Shown here piece by piece: positions 40,986 through 50,275 of a DNA stretch of 64,000 nucleotides. Source of the stretch: Thermotogaceae bacterium (lineage in GTDB: Bacteria > Thermotogota > Thermotogae > Thermotogales > Thermotogaceae); contig JALWTT010000015.1 of NCBI GenBank assembly GCA_027077795.1, forward strand, positions 311,441 through 375,440, written 5' to 3'. The translations under genes were made by a program, and so were the position numbers. The stretch's first letter is position 1. Each line of letters begins with the position of its first letter. The notes beneath the pieces were generated by a model. That model was not told the DNA's origin, ran no database searches, and saw only the letters and a list, made by a program, of their open reading frames with translations.

Positions 40986-43979
40986 GTGTACAGGGATAGA
41001 TTCATGGAGATCTCAAGATTGAGGAGAGTTGTCGAAGAAATCAGACCGTATGAGCTTAGATGGAAGATGTTTCTTTCAGATTGGCTGTACGATGGCAGGT
41101 TAATAAGCCCACCCTTTAAATGGGAGGGAGATTTCGCTGTTTTCGAAAAGGAAGTGATGATAGATGAACCCTACAGGTTGGCGGCATGGTTTGGCGGTGA
41201 GAGTCTCCTTAAGGTCGACGATAAACCTTATTTCCGGATAAACGAGCATGTAAAAGAAGTTGACCTTTCTAAATTTGCTGATAGGCGAAGGCATAAGATA
41301 ACGGTTGAGGTTGTAAGTAGAAGCCTTTTTGGAGTGAGAAGTGACGGGAATTTCTCCTACTCATACTTGATCTTGAGGAACGAACTCGTTCATAAGGTTC
41401 TCAGATATCTGGATACTGTCCTAGAGCTCATGAACTATACAGACGATGAAAGCCTCTTTGAATCCCTCGTGAACATCCTGGACAGGTTTCTTTCATCTGT
41501 TTGGCCACCGAGAGACACCGCGACATATCTTGAAGCGATGTTTGAAACGGATGAATTTAGAAAGGAAGCAAGGAAAATATGGGAAGGGTATGATTTCACC
41601 GGTTTCAGAGGAGGGAATCTAAATGAAAGATCTCTAGAAGAGGCATTTGATGCCATGAGAGGTGAGGTAAGAAGGCTAGCGGAAGTTTTCCCAAAAAAGG
41701 GAACGATCCACCTAGTAGGACAATCACATATAGATTACGCCTGGTTGTGGCCCGAAGACGAGACCAAGAGAAAACTGATCAGAACCTTTTCGAGTATGAT
41801 ATCGCTCGCTGAAAAGTACGAGAATTTCGTTTATGCGCAATCGTCTTCCAGAATGTACGAAGATGTTAAGGTTACAAACAAATGGCTGTATGAAAGAATT
41901 TTGAGGGAGGTGAAGAGGGGATCTTGGGAGCCAGTTGGAGGAATGTACCTGGAAGCAGATATGGTACTTCCTGGTGTCGAATCCATGATAAGGCAATTTC
42001 AATTTGGTCAGAAATTCTTTGAGAGAGAATTTGGGTTTAAAGCGGACTTCACGTGGCTTCCGGATGTATTTGGAATGAGTTGGACTTTGCCCCAGATACT
42101 CAAAGGAGTTGGAATAGATACGGTTATAACAACCAAATTGAATTGGAATGAGTCTAACAGGTTTCCTCACGATTTATGCCTTTGGAAGGGAGTAGATGGA
42201 AGCGAAGTTATATATTACAGTTTCAACAATCCTAAAGGTGGCTACAACGGCGAAATTGATGCAAATGCACTATCTGAAACGTGGGAAGGGTACAGATCCA
42301 AATCCTTTCTCGGGGAGATGATGGCTACATTTGGTTATGGTGATGGAGGAGGAGGACCAACTGAGGAAATGGTGGAGAAGATAGAGGTTCTAAATGAGCT
42401 TCCCGCAGTTCCTAATTTGAAGTTGGGTAGCATGAAGGAGTTTGTGGACAAGCTCAGAACCTTGAGAGATCTTCCGGTGTGGGAAGAGCCTCTTTACTTG
42501 GAGCTTCACAGAGGAACATACACTTCACAAGAGAGGGTGAAGAGATTCCACAAGCTTGGAGAGAGAAACCTCAGAAACTTAGAGATTCTAGCTACGCTTT
42601 CAGCTTCTAAAGTGGATACTGAAGAGATGTGGAAAGTTTTGTTGAAAAATGAGTTTCACGACATACTTCCTGGGAGTTCTATAAGAAGTGTTTACGAAAA
42701 GGTTGAAAAGGAGCTTTGGGAGATAGTTGAGAAGTCTGAAAGGAAGATATCTGAAATCCTCGAAGAAGCTTCAGATGAGGATGAAAAATGGCTGAGCTTT
42801 TTCAATCCTTCCTCATTTTCAGCACCTTTGAGATTTGTTTTGAGTGAACCCTTGATTCTGAGACTAGATGGGAAGGAATTTTATCCTCAAAGAACGTATG
42901 ACGGAAAATATGCTTACTCGGTAGATGCAGCTGTGAAGCCGTTATCATCTGCAAAATTGGAGGTAGTTGGGAGATCCGATGCCCTCTCAGGGAAGATCTC
43001 AAAGAATCTGGATTACGAGGACTCAGTTTTGAGATTCCGCGTAAACGAGGACGGAACTTTCAACATAGAATACAAAAGTCTTGAGAGGAATGTTTTTTCC
43101 CAACCGGCACATTTAGCTATTTACAAAGATATACCTGGAAGATGGGACGCTTGGGATGTGGACGTCAACTATGGAGTATCGAAAAGAGTCTTGAGAGCCA
43201 GGGAGATAGAAGTGCTTGAGAACAATGCTCTAAGAAAAGTTTACAAACTGATATATGAATTTGAAGGATCTGTGATCGAGCAAAAGTTGATCCTCTGGAG
43301 GAATGTAGGTGTTACGGAAATCGACAATGAGGTGGACTGGCACACTAGAAGAACACTTCTCAGGGCGATCTTTCCAACGACTGTTCTTTCAAGGGTGGCT
43401 CGGTTCGACATAGATGGAGGAATTCTGGAGCGGTTTACTCACAAGAACACGAATTACGAAAGGGCTCGGTTCGAGGTTCCCGCGCATAGGTGGATGGATC
43501 TCTCTCAATACGATTTTGGGGTGGCGATCATAAACGATTCCAAATATGGGCACAGCGTGAATGGCTCCGAGTTGGGTCTAAGCCTTCTCAGAGGGCCCGT
43601 GTTCCCTGATCCATTTGCAGATGAGGGTTTTCACAGATTCAAATATTGGATCTTCCCCCACACTGGGAATGATATCCTTCAGGTTGTGAGAATGGCAGAC
43701 TACCTGAATAATCCGCTTCTTACTGTGATGGGAAATCTGAAGTTACCAAGTTTTCGAATGAGTCCAGAGGTATTTAAAATCCTAACAATGAGAAGAGAAA
43801 GGAACTCGGTTATATTGAGAGTCGTTGAAAGTGTTGGAAGCTCGGGAAAATTTGAAGTTGAGCTTGGCGGAAAGCATCCGATCAGAAAACTCAACCTCTT
43901 GAACGAACCTGCAGAGAGCATAGATTCTTCCATAGAGTACCATCCCTTTGAGATAATAACTTTGGAACTCAGTGAATGA
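40986..43979 (+). CDS. Alpha-mannosidase, GH38
   Basis: A 997-residue retaining alpha-mannosidase, zinc dependent in this family. An N-terminal accessory region (1-235) is followed by the catalytic barrel, which starts with VGQSHIDYAWLWPEDE (metal His and Asp). The likely nucleophile Asp, near 324, is in MYLEADMVLPGVES, and WLPDVFGMSWTLPQIL and RGTYTSQERVK follow, then helical and beta-sandwich domains. No signal peptide is seen, so it trims mannosides in the cytoplasm. GTG start behind GAGGTGATA. It is followed by ahcY 18 nt downstream, which has no evident metabolic link. Confidence 0.93.
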   Translation: MYRDRFMEISRLRRVVEEIRPYELRWKMFLSDWLYDGRLISPPFKWEGDFAVFEKEVMIDEPYRLAAWFGGESLLKVDDKPYFRINEHVKEVDLSKFADRRRHKITVEVVSRSLFGVRSDGNFSYSYLILRNELVHKVLRYLDTVLELMNYTDDESLFESLVNILDRFLSSVWPPRDTATYLEAMFETDEFRKEARKIWEGYDFTGFRGGNLNERSLEEAFDAMRGEVRRLAEVFPKKGTIHLVGQSHIDYAWLWPEDETKRKLIRTFSSMISLAEKYENFVYAQSSSRMYEDVKVTNKWLYERILREVKRGSWEPVGGMYLEADMVLPGVESMIRQFQFGQKFFEREFGFKADFTWLPDVFGMSWTLPQILKGVGIDTVITTKLNWNESNRFPHDLCLWKGVDGSEVIYYSFNNPKGGYNGEIDANALSETWEGYRSKSFLGEMMATFGYGDGGGGPTEEMVEKIEVLNELPAVPNLKLGSMKEFVDKLRTLRDLPVWEEPLYLELHRGTYTSQERVKRFHKLGERNLRNLEILATLSASKVDTEEMWKVLLKNEFHDILPGSSIRSVYEKVEKELWEIVEKSERKISEILEEASDEDEKWLSFFNPSSFSAPLRFVLSEPLILRLDGKEFYPQRTYDGKYAYSVDAAVKPLSSAKLEVVGRSDALSGKISKNLDYEDSVLRFRVNEDGTFNIEYKSLERNVFSQPAHLAIYKDIPGRWDAWDVDVNYGVSKRVLRAREIEVLENNALRKVYKLIYEFEGSVIEQKLILWRNVGVTEIDNEVDWHTRRTLLRAIFPTTVLSRVARFDIDGGILERFTHKNTNYERARFEVPAHRWMDLSQYDFGVAIINDSKYGHSVNGSELGLSLLRGPVFPDPFADEGFHRFKYWIFPHTGNDILQVVRMADYLNNPLLTVMGNLKLPSFRMSPEVFKILTMRRERNSVILRVVESVGSSGKFEVELGGKHPIRKLNLLNEPAESIDSSIEYHPFEIITLELSE

Positions 43980-43997
43980 CATGTCGGAGGTGAGCCA

Positions 43998-45215
43998 ATG
44001 GTAGAGAGCGGCAGGAGGAAAATAGACTGGGCTTGGAAATTTATGAGAGTTTTGAAGGAGATAAGGAGTAGGTATGAGAACGAGAAACCCCTTAAAGGAT
44101 TCAGAGTGGGAGTCTCTGTGCATTTGGAGGCTAAAACAGCAAATTTGGCTATAACACTTCACGCCCTGGGAGCAGATGTCTATGTAACGGGAAGTAATCC
44201 TTTGACAACTCAGGATGATGTTGCAGAAGCTCTCAAAGATTTTGGAGTGAATGTTTTTGCTAAGAGAACACACGATGAGAGAGAATACTGGAGGAATATA
44301 CACAAGGTTCTGGATTCCCATCCTGATCTCATAGTTGACGACGGGGCGGATTTGGGAGTGACTGCTCACACCGAGAGAACGGATGCCCTGGAGAACCTGA
44401 AAGGCATCTCGGAGGAGACAACTACAGGGGTTAAAAGGTTCAAAGCCTTGGAAAAGGATGGACTGCTCAAAGTACCTGTTATAGCGGTTAACAACGCAAT
44501 GATGAAGCATCTTTTTGACAACAGATATGGAACGGGGCAATCCACTCTGGATGCCGTGATGAGGAATACGAATCTTTTGATAGCTGGCAAGAAGTTTGTC
44601 GTCGCTGGGTATGGTTGGTGTGGAAGAGGGGTTGCCCTGAGAGCAGCCGGTCTTGGGGCTAAAGTCATAGTCACCGAAGTGAATCCAATAAGGGCCGTCG
44701 AAGCTATTATGGATGGATTCGAGGTTATGAAGATGGAGGAAGCAGCCAAAGTGGGAGATTTCTTCGTCACAGTGACTGGAAACAAAGGTGTTATAACCAT
44801 GGATCACATATACATGATGAAAGATGGAGCGATTTTGTCAAATGCTGGCCATTTCAACGTTGAAGTGGATATGAGAGCTCTCGAAAGAGAAGCACTGGAA
44901 AAATTTGAAGCTAGGCAGAACATAACGGGATATAAACTTAAAAATGGCAAGACTGTGTTCGTGATAGGAGAAGGCAGGCTTGTCAACCTTGCTGCTGGTG
45001 ATGGACATCCCGTTGAGATCATGGATATGTCATTCGCCGTTCAAACGCTGGCTCAGCTCTATCTCTCGAAAAGCTACTCCAAGCTTGAGACAAGGGTTTA
45101 CAACTTTCCAAAGGAAATGGATGAAGAAGTTGCTTCCCTTATGCTCGAGAGCATGGGTGTGAGCATCGACCTGATGACGGAAGATCAGAAGGAATATATG
45201 AGCAGCTGGAAATGA
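43998..45215 (+). CDS. ahcY: Adenosylhomocysteinase
   Basis: A 405-residue enzyme that hydrolyses S-adenosylhomocysteine to adenosine and homocysteine, regenerating the methyl cycle. VHLEAKTANLAITLHALGADVYV, DDGADLG, EETTTGVKRF, VPVIAVNNAMMKHLFDNRYGTG and the NAD-binding GYGWCGRGVALRAAGLGAKVIVTE are diagnostic. It lacks the 40-residue insert of many bacterial forms, as in archaeal and Thermotoga enzymes. ATG start behind GGAGGTGAGCCA. It overlaps the next gene by 4 nt. Confidence 0.95.
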   Translation: MVESGRRKIDWAWKFMRVLKEIRSRYENEKPLKGFRVGVSVHLEAKTANLAITLHALGADVYVTGSNPLTTQDDVAEALKDFGVNVFAKRTHDEREYWRNIHKVLDSHPDLIVDDGADLGVTAHTERTDALENLKGISEETTTGVKRFKALEKDGLLKVPVIAVNNAMMKHLFDNRYGTGQSTLDAVMRNTNLLIAGKKFVVAGYGWCGRGVALRAAGLGAKVIVTEVNPIRAVEAIMDGFEVMKMEEAAKVGDFFVTVTGNKGVITMDHIYMMKDGAILSNAGHFNVEVDMRALEREALEKFEARQNITGYKLKNGKTVFVIGEGRLVNLAAGDGHPVEIMDMSFAVQTLAQLYLSKSYSKLETRVYNFPKEMDEEVASLMLESMGVSIDLMTEDQKEYMSSWK

Positions 45216-45706
45216 AGAGAATAGCCCTTTGGACGGTAGTCGTCATAATAGCTTTGGTTTTTTACTACTCATTTGGGTCAAACGCTCAAAAATCAATAGC
45301 GATTTTCGGTAGCAAGAGTTTCAGAGAGAGAGTGGAAAAGGGACTTGGCTTCTCACATGTTCGTTTCGTCGTGAAAAATTCGGGAAAGGTGGATGCTATA
45401 TTTAGTGAAGCCAGTAGGACGTGTGAAGTCCATGGAGTGATGTATCATCTTGACTGGAAGGAGAGCGTTAAGGACTGGATAAAGGAGAGATTCGGTTACG
45501 GAGTAACTATGCTCCCTGTTTTCAATGATGAAATCGACAAGGACTGGGTAAGGGTCTATTCAGAGTGTGGAAAGATCATAAAAGGTAGAATAAGCATGGC
45601 TTTTGAAAACGGCTGGCTGATAGTAAAGGTGGCAGTCTACAAAGATGGGGAGCTTGTGGCTTACTATGACCCGATATCAGAGGAGCTGATAGAACCAGCT
45701 CGATGA
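45212..45706 (+). CDS. Membrane-anchored protein of unknown function
   Basis: A 164-residue protein that I do not recognise. A single N-terminal hydrophobic segment (ALWTVVVIIALVFYYSF, about 5-21) acts as signal or anchor. The rest is soluble and probably extracytoplasmic, with two cysteines (in SRTCEVHG and YSECGKI) that could form a disulfide. Its start overlaps the end of ahcY (ATGA), so it is translated with it. A promoter for gyrA begins at its 3' end. Confidence 0.7.
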   Translation: MKRIALWTVVVIIALVFYYSFGSNAQKSIAIFGSKSFRERVEKGLGFSHVRFVVKNSGKVDAIFSEASRTCEVHGVMYHLDWKESVKDWIKERFGYGVTMLPVFNDEIDKDWVRVYSECGKIIKGRISMAFENGWLIVKVAVYKDGELVAYYDPISEELIEPAR

Positions 45707-45730
45707 CAACTGTGGCGAAAGAGTTATAAT
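45703..45730 (+). promoter_or_regulatory. gyrA: Promoter of the gyrA operon
   Basis: ATGACA (5 of 6) and a perfect TATAAT (45725-45730) are spaced by 16 bp, 35 nt upstream of the gyrA start. The sequence CTTCTCGAGAGGAGG that follows contains the ribosome-binding site. Confidence 0.75.
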
Positions 45731-45765
45731 TAACTAAAGAGAACTTCTCGAGAGGAGGAATCGTT

Positions 45766-48180
45766 TTGCCGGAACATGTGATTAAGAAAGCTCTGGAAGA
45801 TGAGCTGACAGAGTCGTATTTAAATTATTCCATGAGCGTGATAATAGGTAGAGCTATCCCGGATGTCAGGGATGGCTTGAAGCCAGTTCAGAGGAGAATA
45901 CTCTATGGAATGATGGAACTCGGACTCACCCATAGATCTTCATTTAAAAAAAGCGCCAGGATCGTCGGAGAGGTTCTTGGAAAATACCATCCACACGGCG
46001 ATGCAGCAGTTTATGACACACTTGTGAGAATGGCTCAACCTTTTTCAATGAGGTATCCACTCGTTGAAGGTCAAGGAAACTTTGGCTCCATTGACAGAGA
46101 TCCTCCAGCCGCAATGAGATATACGGAGGCTAGATTGACAAAACTGGCTGAGGAGATGTTACAAGATTTGGATAAAGAAACTGTCTCGATGATGCCAAAT
46201 TTCGATGAGACTCTCCTCGAACCAGAGGTACTCCCTGCTAAGGTTCCAAATCTCCTGATAAACGGAGCTTCTGGAATAGCTGTTGGCATGGCCACTTCCA
46301 TACCCCCGCACAATCTTTCGGAGGTTGTCGACGCGATGATTTCCTACATTGATAATCCCGAGATAACCATTTCCGAGCTCATGAGTCATATCAAAGGTCC
46401 TGATTTCCCCACTGGTGGAGTTCTGGTAAATCCTGAGTCTCTTAGAGGGATCTACGAAACGGGAAGAGGAAGCCTAAAGATAAGAGGAAAAGTTCATCTT
46501 GAGGAAGGAAAGAAGCGGGACAGGATAGTGATAACGGAGATACCCTACATGATTAGTAAAGCTGCACTTATAGAGGAGATAGCAAGATATGCCCAAAACG
46601 ATGACAAAATTCGTATAAGGAACATCAGGGATGAATCTGACAAGCATGGTATGAGAGTGGTCGTTGAGGTACCAAAGGATTTGGATTGGAGGATAATCCT
46701 TAAGAACCTATACGTTCACACGTCCTTGCAAACCACGTTTACCGTTCAGATGCTCGTGATAGACGATATGAAAAAGCCAAGGTTAATGAATTTGAAGGAG
46801 TTAATAGCAGCGTTCGTGAAACACAGGTTTGAGGTTATAAGAAAAAAAGCTCAGTATGAATATTCGCAATATTCAAGAAGAGCGCACGTTTTAGAAGGTT
46901 TGATGAAGTCTAGTAGAGCGATAGAAACGGTCGTGGATATCGTTAGAAGTAGCAAGAGCGTTGAAGATGCGAAGCGTGAACTTATAGATACCTTAGATGT
47001 TACCGAGGAGCAAGCAAAAGCAATTTTGGATATGAGGCTCTCCAGATTAACCGTTTTAGAGCTAGAAAAATTGCTGGATGAGTACACCGATCTGAACAGG
47101 AGGATGGAAAAAAACAGGAAGATAATAGAAAACGACTCGGAGGTCTACAGGGTTATGAAGGAGGAACTTCTAGCACTGAAGGAGGAATACGGAGACAGCA
47201 GGAGAACACAGATAGGGACCAATGAAAATGTGGATTATTCCATCGAAGATCTCATAGTTGATGAAGACATAGTCATAACTTTGACGAAGAAAGGTTACAT
47301 AAAAAGTACTCCTTTGAAGGATTACAGACTTCAAAGAAGAGGGGGAAAAGGTTTAAGAGGGGCAAAAGTTTCCGATGAAGATGCGGTGATTCTGTTAACA
47401 GCTGGCAGGCTTAAGGGAAGGACACTCTTCATAACATCTTTTGGGAAAGCGTTTGCTGTTAAGAATTACGAGATCGACACAACTTCTCGAGGTACTCGTG
47501 GAAGAAAAGTTGAAAGCTATCTGAAACTGGAACCTGGAGAAAGAATATTGGAGATGATACAACTAGACGATGAAGCAGGAGATATAGTTGTTTCCACAAT
47601 CAGGGGGAAGGTAAAAAGAATGAAGATTGAGGATATAAGAAGTGCAGCTAGGAGTAGAGGGGTGAAGATAATAAAACTGAGTGAAAACGATTCTGTAGCT
47701 GCCGCGGCGCTGGCAAGAGATGAAAAAGCTATGATATTTCTTGCCACAAGGAATGGAATGGCTATAAGGTTTCCCGTGTCAAACACGAGAACCATGGGAA
47801 GAATAGCAGGTGGAGTAACTGGGATAAGACTCTCGAATGACGATTATGTGGTTGATATGTCGGTTCTTAACGATGACAGCGGGTACATCCTGACCGTGAC
47901 AAACGGCGGATTTGGAAAGAGAACCCCGGTGTCGGAATACAGAATGCAGAAAAGGGCCGGAGTTGGGCTAAAGAACTTCCCGATGGGGAAAGGTGTAGGG
48001 TATGTTGTGGGGGTGAAACTCGTCAGCGATGATGACGAGGTGATACTTATAACTAAAAAGGGAACCGTAATAAGGTTTCTCGCAGGCGATGTATCGGTCC
48101 AGAGTAGGTATGCTCGGGGCGTTAGACTCATAGTGCTATCTGATGACGACGAGATCGCTCAAATCTCGGTGGTGAGGTGA
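45766..48180 (+). CDS. gyrA: DNA gyrase subunit A
   Basis: An 804-residue type IIA topoisomerase subunit that cuts and rejoins [36 protein letters not shown] and the active-site Tyr, about residue 118, in [11 protein letters not shown] identify the breakage-reunion domain. The C-terminal wrapping domain of six beta-pinwheel repeats begins with the GyrA box QRRGGKG near residue 524, which distinguishes gyrase from topoisomerase IV. TTG start behind GAGGAGGAATCGTT. It is the first gene of a long operon that continues at least to the ribose transporter. Confidence 0.96.
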   Translation: MPEHVIKKALEDELTESYLNYSMSVIIGRAIPDVRDGLKPVQRRILYGMMELGLTHRSSFKKSARIVGEVLGKYHPHGDAAVYDTLVRMAQPFSMRYPLVEGQGNFGSIDRDPPAAMRYTEARLTKLAEEMLQDLDKETVSMMPNFDETLLEPEVLPAKVPNLLINGASGIAVGMATSIPPHNLSEVVDAMISYIDNPEITISELMSHIKGPDFPTGGVLVNPESLRGIYETGRGSLKIRGKVHLEEGKKRDRIVITEIPYMISKAALIEEIARYAQNDDKIRIRNIRDESDKHGMRVVVEVPKDLDWRIILKNLYVHTSLQTTFTVQMLVIDDMKKPRLMNLKELIAAFVKHRFEVIRKKAQYEYSQYSRRAHVLEGLMKSSRAIETVVDIVRSSKSVEDAKRELIDTLDVTEEQAKAILDMRLSRLTVLELEKLLDEYTDLNRRMEKNRKIIENDSEVYRVMKEELLALKEEYGDSRRTQIGTNENVDYSIEDLIVDEDIVITLTKKGYIKSTPLKDYRLQRRGGKGLRGAKVSDEDAVILLTAGRLKGRTLFITSFGKAFAVKNYEIDTTSRGTRGRKVESYLKLEPGERILEMIQLDDEAGDIVVSTIRGKVKRMKIEDIRSAARSRGVKIIKLSENDSVAAAALARDEKAMIFLATRNGMAIRFPVSNTRTMGRIAGGVTGIRLSNDDYVVDMSVLNDDSGYILTVTNGGFGKRTPVSEYRMQKRAGVGLKNFPMGKGVGYVVGVKLVSDDDEVILITKKGTVIRFLAGDVSVQSRYARGVRLIVLSDDDEIAQISVVR

Positions 48181-48551
48181 TGTATAAAGCGATTCCTCAT
48201 ACAGCAGATGAAGCTTACGAGATATCCTTTAGAAATGAAGTAGAGCTTTTTGAGGATATGATTGATATAATCAAAGGCGAAGCAGAATATGAATTGAGAA
48301 AAGAGGTCAGAGAGGAGGAATACAAACTGAGCGAAGATTTGTTGAGTGATGTTTTCGACGTAACCAACGATATGATATACATGGTTGATAAGGGTTGGAT
48401 TCCAATAGCAGTGAACGTTGAAGAGAAAGAAGCCTTTGTAATTTATCAAAAGGCTGATGTGAAGAGGTTCGATTTCAAGGCGCTGACATACCACATGGAA
48501 CTTTCAGATGTGGGGAACTTGAGAATCTTAAAGGTGGTGTTTGATGTTTGA
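48180..48551 (+). CDS. Archease
   Basis: A 123-residue archease. In organisms with the RtcB RNA ligase, archease speeds guanylylation of the ligase for tRNA splicing or RNA repair. The family motifs HTADEAYEI at the N-terminus, FKALTYHMEL near 99-108 and the terminal conserved Asp in VVFDV are present. The ATG at 48180 overlaps the gyrA stop (TGATG) behind GAGGTG; a GTG one codon earlier is also possible. No rtcB gene is in this window. Its place between gyrA and lexA matches what I remember of Thermotoga maritima. Confidence 0.88.
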   Translation: MYKAIPHTADEAYEISFRNEVELFEDMIDIIKGEAEYELRKEVREEEYKLSEDLLSDVFDVTNDMIYMVDKGWIPIAVNVEEKEAFVIYQKADVKRFDFKALTYHMELSDVGNLRILKVVFDV

Positions 48552-49150
48552 AGGATCTCACTGAGAAACAAAAGAGGATATTGAGTTTCATAGAGGAGTA
48601 TCTTGAGAGACACGGATACCCTCCAAGTATGAGGGATATAGCGAGGAGGTTCAGGATAACTCCTAGAGGTGCTCAGATGCATTTGATTGCTCTCGAGAAG
48701 AAAGGGTATATATCCAGATCTAGCAGAAGAGCGAGAGCTCTGAGTATCACGAGAAGAACAGAGGCTGTCCTTGTTCCGGTTGCTGGAACCATCGCAGCTG
48801 GAGAAGCCATAGACATGGTTGAGGAGATGGATGAAGAAATAGAGGTACCTAAGAGTATGATATCTATGGGATATGAGCATTTTGCATTGAGAGTGAAGGG
48901 AAACAGCATGATAGGAGATCACATAATAGACGGAGATTATGTGGTTATAAGGAAGCAAGCTTACGCTGACCCCGGAGATATAATCGCGGTATCCATAGAC
49001 GGTGAACAGGCCACATTGAAGAGGTTGTCTTACGAGAGTGAAAGGGTGGTTCTTAAGCCTTCGAACCCCGAAGTGGATCCCATTGTTGTGGATCCGGAGA
49101 GGCTGAGTATTTTAGGAAAGCTCGTGGGAGTTATAAGAATTGTAAAGTAA
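48548..49150 (+). CDS. lexA: LexA repressor
   Basis: A 200-residue SOS regulator. The winged helix shows TEKQKRILSFIEEYLERHGY followed by PPSMRDIARRFRI. The autocleavage bond is the Ala-Gly in GTIAAGEAI, the catalytic Ser is in KGNSMIGDHI, and the Lys is in ATLKRLSYE, so self-cleavage should be intact. TTG start behind a GGTGGT-type site, overlapping the archease stop by 4 nt. Being inside the gyrA transcript ties its expression to that promoter. I did not find an obvious operator upstream of the operon. Confidence 0.94.
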   Translation: MKDLTEKQKRILSFIEEYLERHGYPPSMRDIARRFRITPRGAQMHLIALEKKGYISRSSRRARALSITRRTEAVLVPVAGTIAAGEAIDMVEEMDEEIEVPKSMISMGYEHFALRVKGNSMIGDHIIDGDYVVIRKQAYADPGDIIAVSIDGEQATLKRLSYESERVVLKPSNPEVDPIVVDPERLSILGKLVGVIRIVK

Positions 49151-49170
49151 AAGTTCTAGGAGGGGTTAAT

Positions 49171-49506
49171 ATGTACAAGTCATACGAGAAGGAAAATGTT
49201 GTCGTCATAATCCCGGGAGGAGAGCTGGATGTCACCAATTCTATGAGTTTTAAAAATGAGATTGTTAGCAAGTTCATAGATGATGGGAAAGTCAACATAG
49301 TTCTTGATATGTCTGGTGTTGCTTACATGGATAGTTCCGCACTCGGAGCGATCATAAGCCTTTACAAGCGTTGCAGGATGAACGGAGGAAGCTTTGCAAT
49401 AGCAGGGCTTGTTGATTCGGTGAAAAGGCTCTTCTCCATAACAGCGCTTGATAAAGTGGTTCCCATATACAGCACAGTGGATGATGCTGTAAAGAGAATG
49501 AGGTGA
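49171..49506 (+). CDS. STAS-domain anti-sigma factor antagonist
   Basis: A 111-residue SpoIIAA/RsbV-like STAS protein. The phosphorylation loop AYMDSSALGAIISLYKRC carries the DSS motif in which the Ser is modified by an anti-sigma kinase. Unphosphorylated STAS proteins bind the anti-sigma factor and release the sigma factor, or act similarly in other partner-switching systems. ATG start behind AGGAGGGGTTAAT. A second STAS gene follows with a 4-nt overlap. No kinase of the SpoIIAB type is adjacent. Confidence 0.88.
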   Translation: MYKSYEKENVVVIIPGGELDVTNSMSFKNEIVSKFIDDGKVNIVLDMSGVAYMDSSALGAIISLYKRCRMNGGSFAIAGLVDSVKRLFSITALDKVVPIYSTVDDAVKRMR

Positions 49507-49844
49507 TCGAAGTGACAAGCTGCAGTAAGGTAGAAGATGCGGTTGTGGTTAGGATGCCACCTCTGCTGAACATGTTGAATTTTCCTGATTTAAAAAGGTG
49601 GTTGGAGGAAAATTGCGTGAAGAGCGAGAGAAAGATTATCATGGATTTTTCGGGTGTGGAAAGCCTGGATAGCAGGGCTTTGGGGGAACTGATTTCTATG
49701 CAAAGAAGTTTGAGCGAATTTGGAGGGAAACTGATAATATCCTCTCCCAGCGATAAGATAAGAAGAATTCTCGATGTAACTTCGTTGGACAAGATATTGA
49801 TCGTAACGAGCTCGCTGAAGGAAGCACTGGGGGTGAAGCTATGA
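49503..49844 (+). CDS. Second STAS-domain protein, phosphosite altered
   Basis: A 113-residue STAS-fold protein. MDFSGVESLDSRALGELISMQ aligns with the SpoIIAA loop but has DSR where its neighbour has DSS, so the residue normally phosphorylated may be replaced by Arg. The rest keeps the alternating beta/alpha pattern (KLIISSPSDKIRRILDVTSLDKI). GTG start overlaps the stop of the first STAS gene, and its own stop overlaps rpiB. It may pair with the first protein or act as a constitutive, kinase-insensitive antagonist. Confidence 0.8.
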   Translation: MIEVTSCSKVEDAVVVRMPPLLNMLNFPDLKRWLEENCVKSERKIIMDFSGVESLDSRALGELISMQRSLSEFGGKLIISSPSDKIRRILDVTSLDKILIVTSSLKEALGVKL

Positions 49845-50275
49845 AAGTTGCAATTGGAAGTGATCACGCTGGATACGAGCTCAAAGAATCCGTTAAAGGA
49901 TACCTGTCATCTAAGGGTGTGGAAGTTCTAGACATTGGGACCTATTCCGAAGAGAAAGTAGATTACCCTGATTACGCTAAGAAAGTCTGCGAGAAGCTCA
50001 GGAGCGGAGAAGCCAACCTCGGAATATTGATATGTGGGACAGGACTCGGCATGTCCATAGCGGCAAACAAGTGCAGAGGCATAAGAGCTGCGCTGTGCCT
50101 GTATCCAGATATGGCTAGGCTCGCCAGAGAACACAACAACGCTAATGTTCTGGTAATGGCTGGGAGACTTATGGGAAAGGAACTCGCTAATTGGACTGTT
50201 GATGCCTTTTTGAATTCGTATTTTCAAGGTGGAAGACACGAGAGAAGGGTAAAGAAGTTGGAGGAAATAGAATGA
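49841..50275 (+). CDS. rpiB: Ribose-5-phosphate isomerase B
   Basis: A 144-residue enzyme that interconverts ribose-5-phosphate and ribulose-5-phosphate. IGSDHAGYELKE, DYPDYAKKVCEKL, GILICGTGLGMSIAANKCRGIRAALC (catalytic Cys in ICGTG) and EHNNANVLVMAGR are the RpiB/LacAB signatures. ATG start, overlapping the STAS gene before it and the prmA gene after it by 4 nt each. It may also serve sugar entering through the ribose-type transporter downstream. Confidence 0.95.
   Translation: MKVAIGSDHAGYELKESVKGYLSSKGVEVLDIGTYSEEKVDYPDYAKKVCEKLRSGEANLGILICGTGLGMSIAANKCRGIRAALCLYPDMARLAREHNNANVLVMAGRLMGKELANWTVDAFLNSYFQGGRHERRVKKLEEIE

Noticed and set aside
43782-44807. Long open frame of 341 codons on the minus strand, antisense to the alpha-mannosidase end and ahcY start
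   Set aside because: The plus-strand proteins are certain by motif. The antisense translation is rich in Cys, His and Ser with no family pattern, and it has no ribosome-binding site of the quality seen elsewhere.
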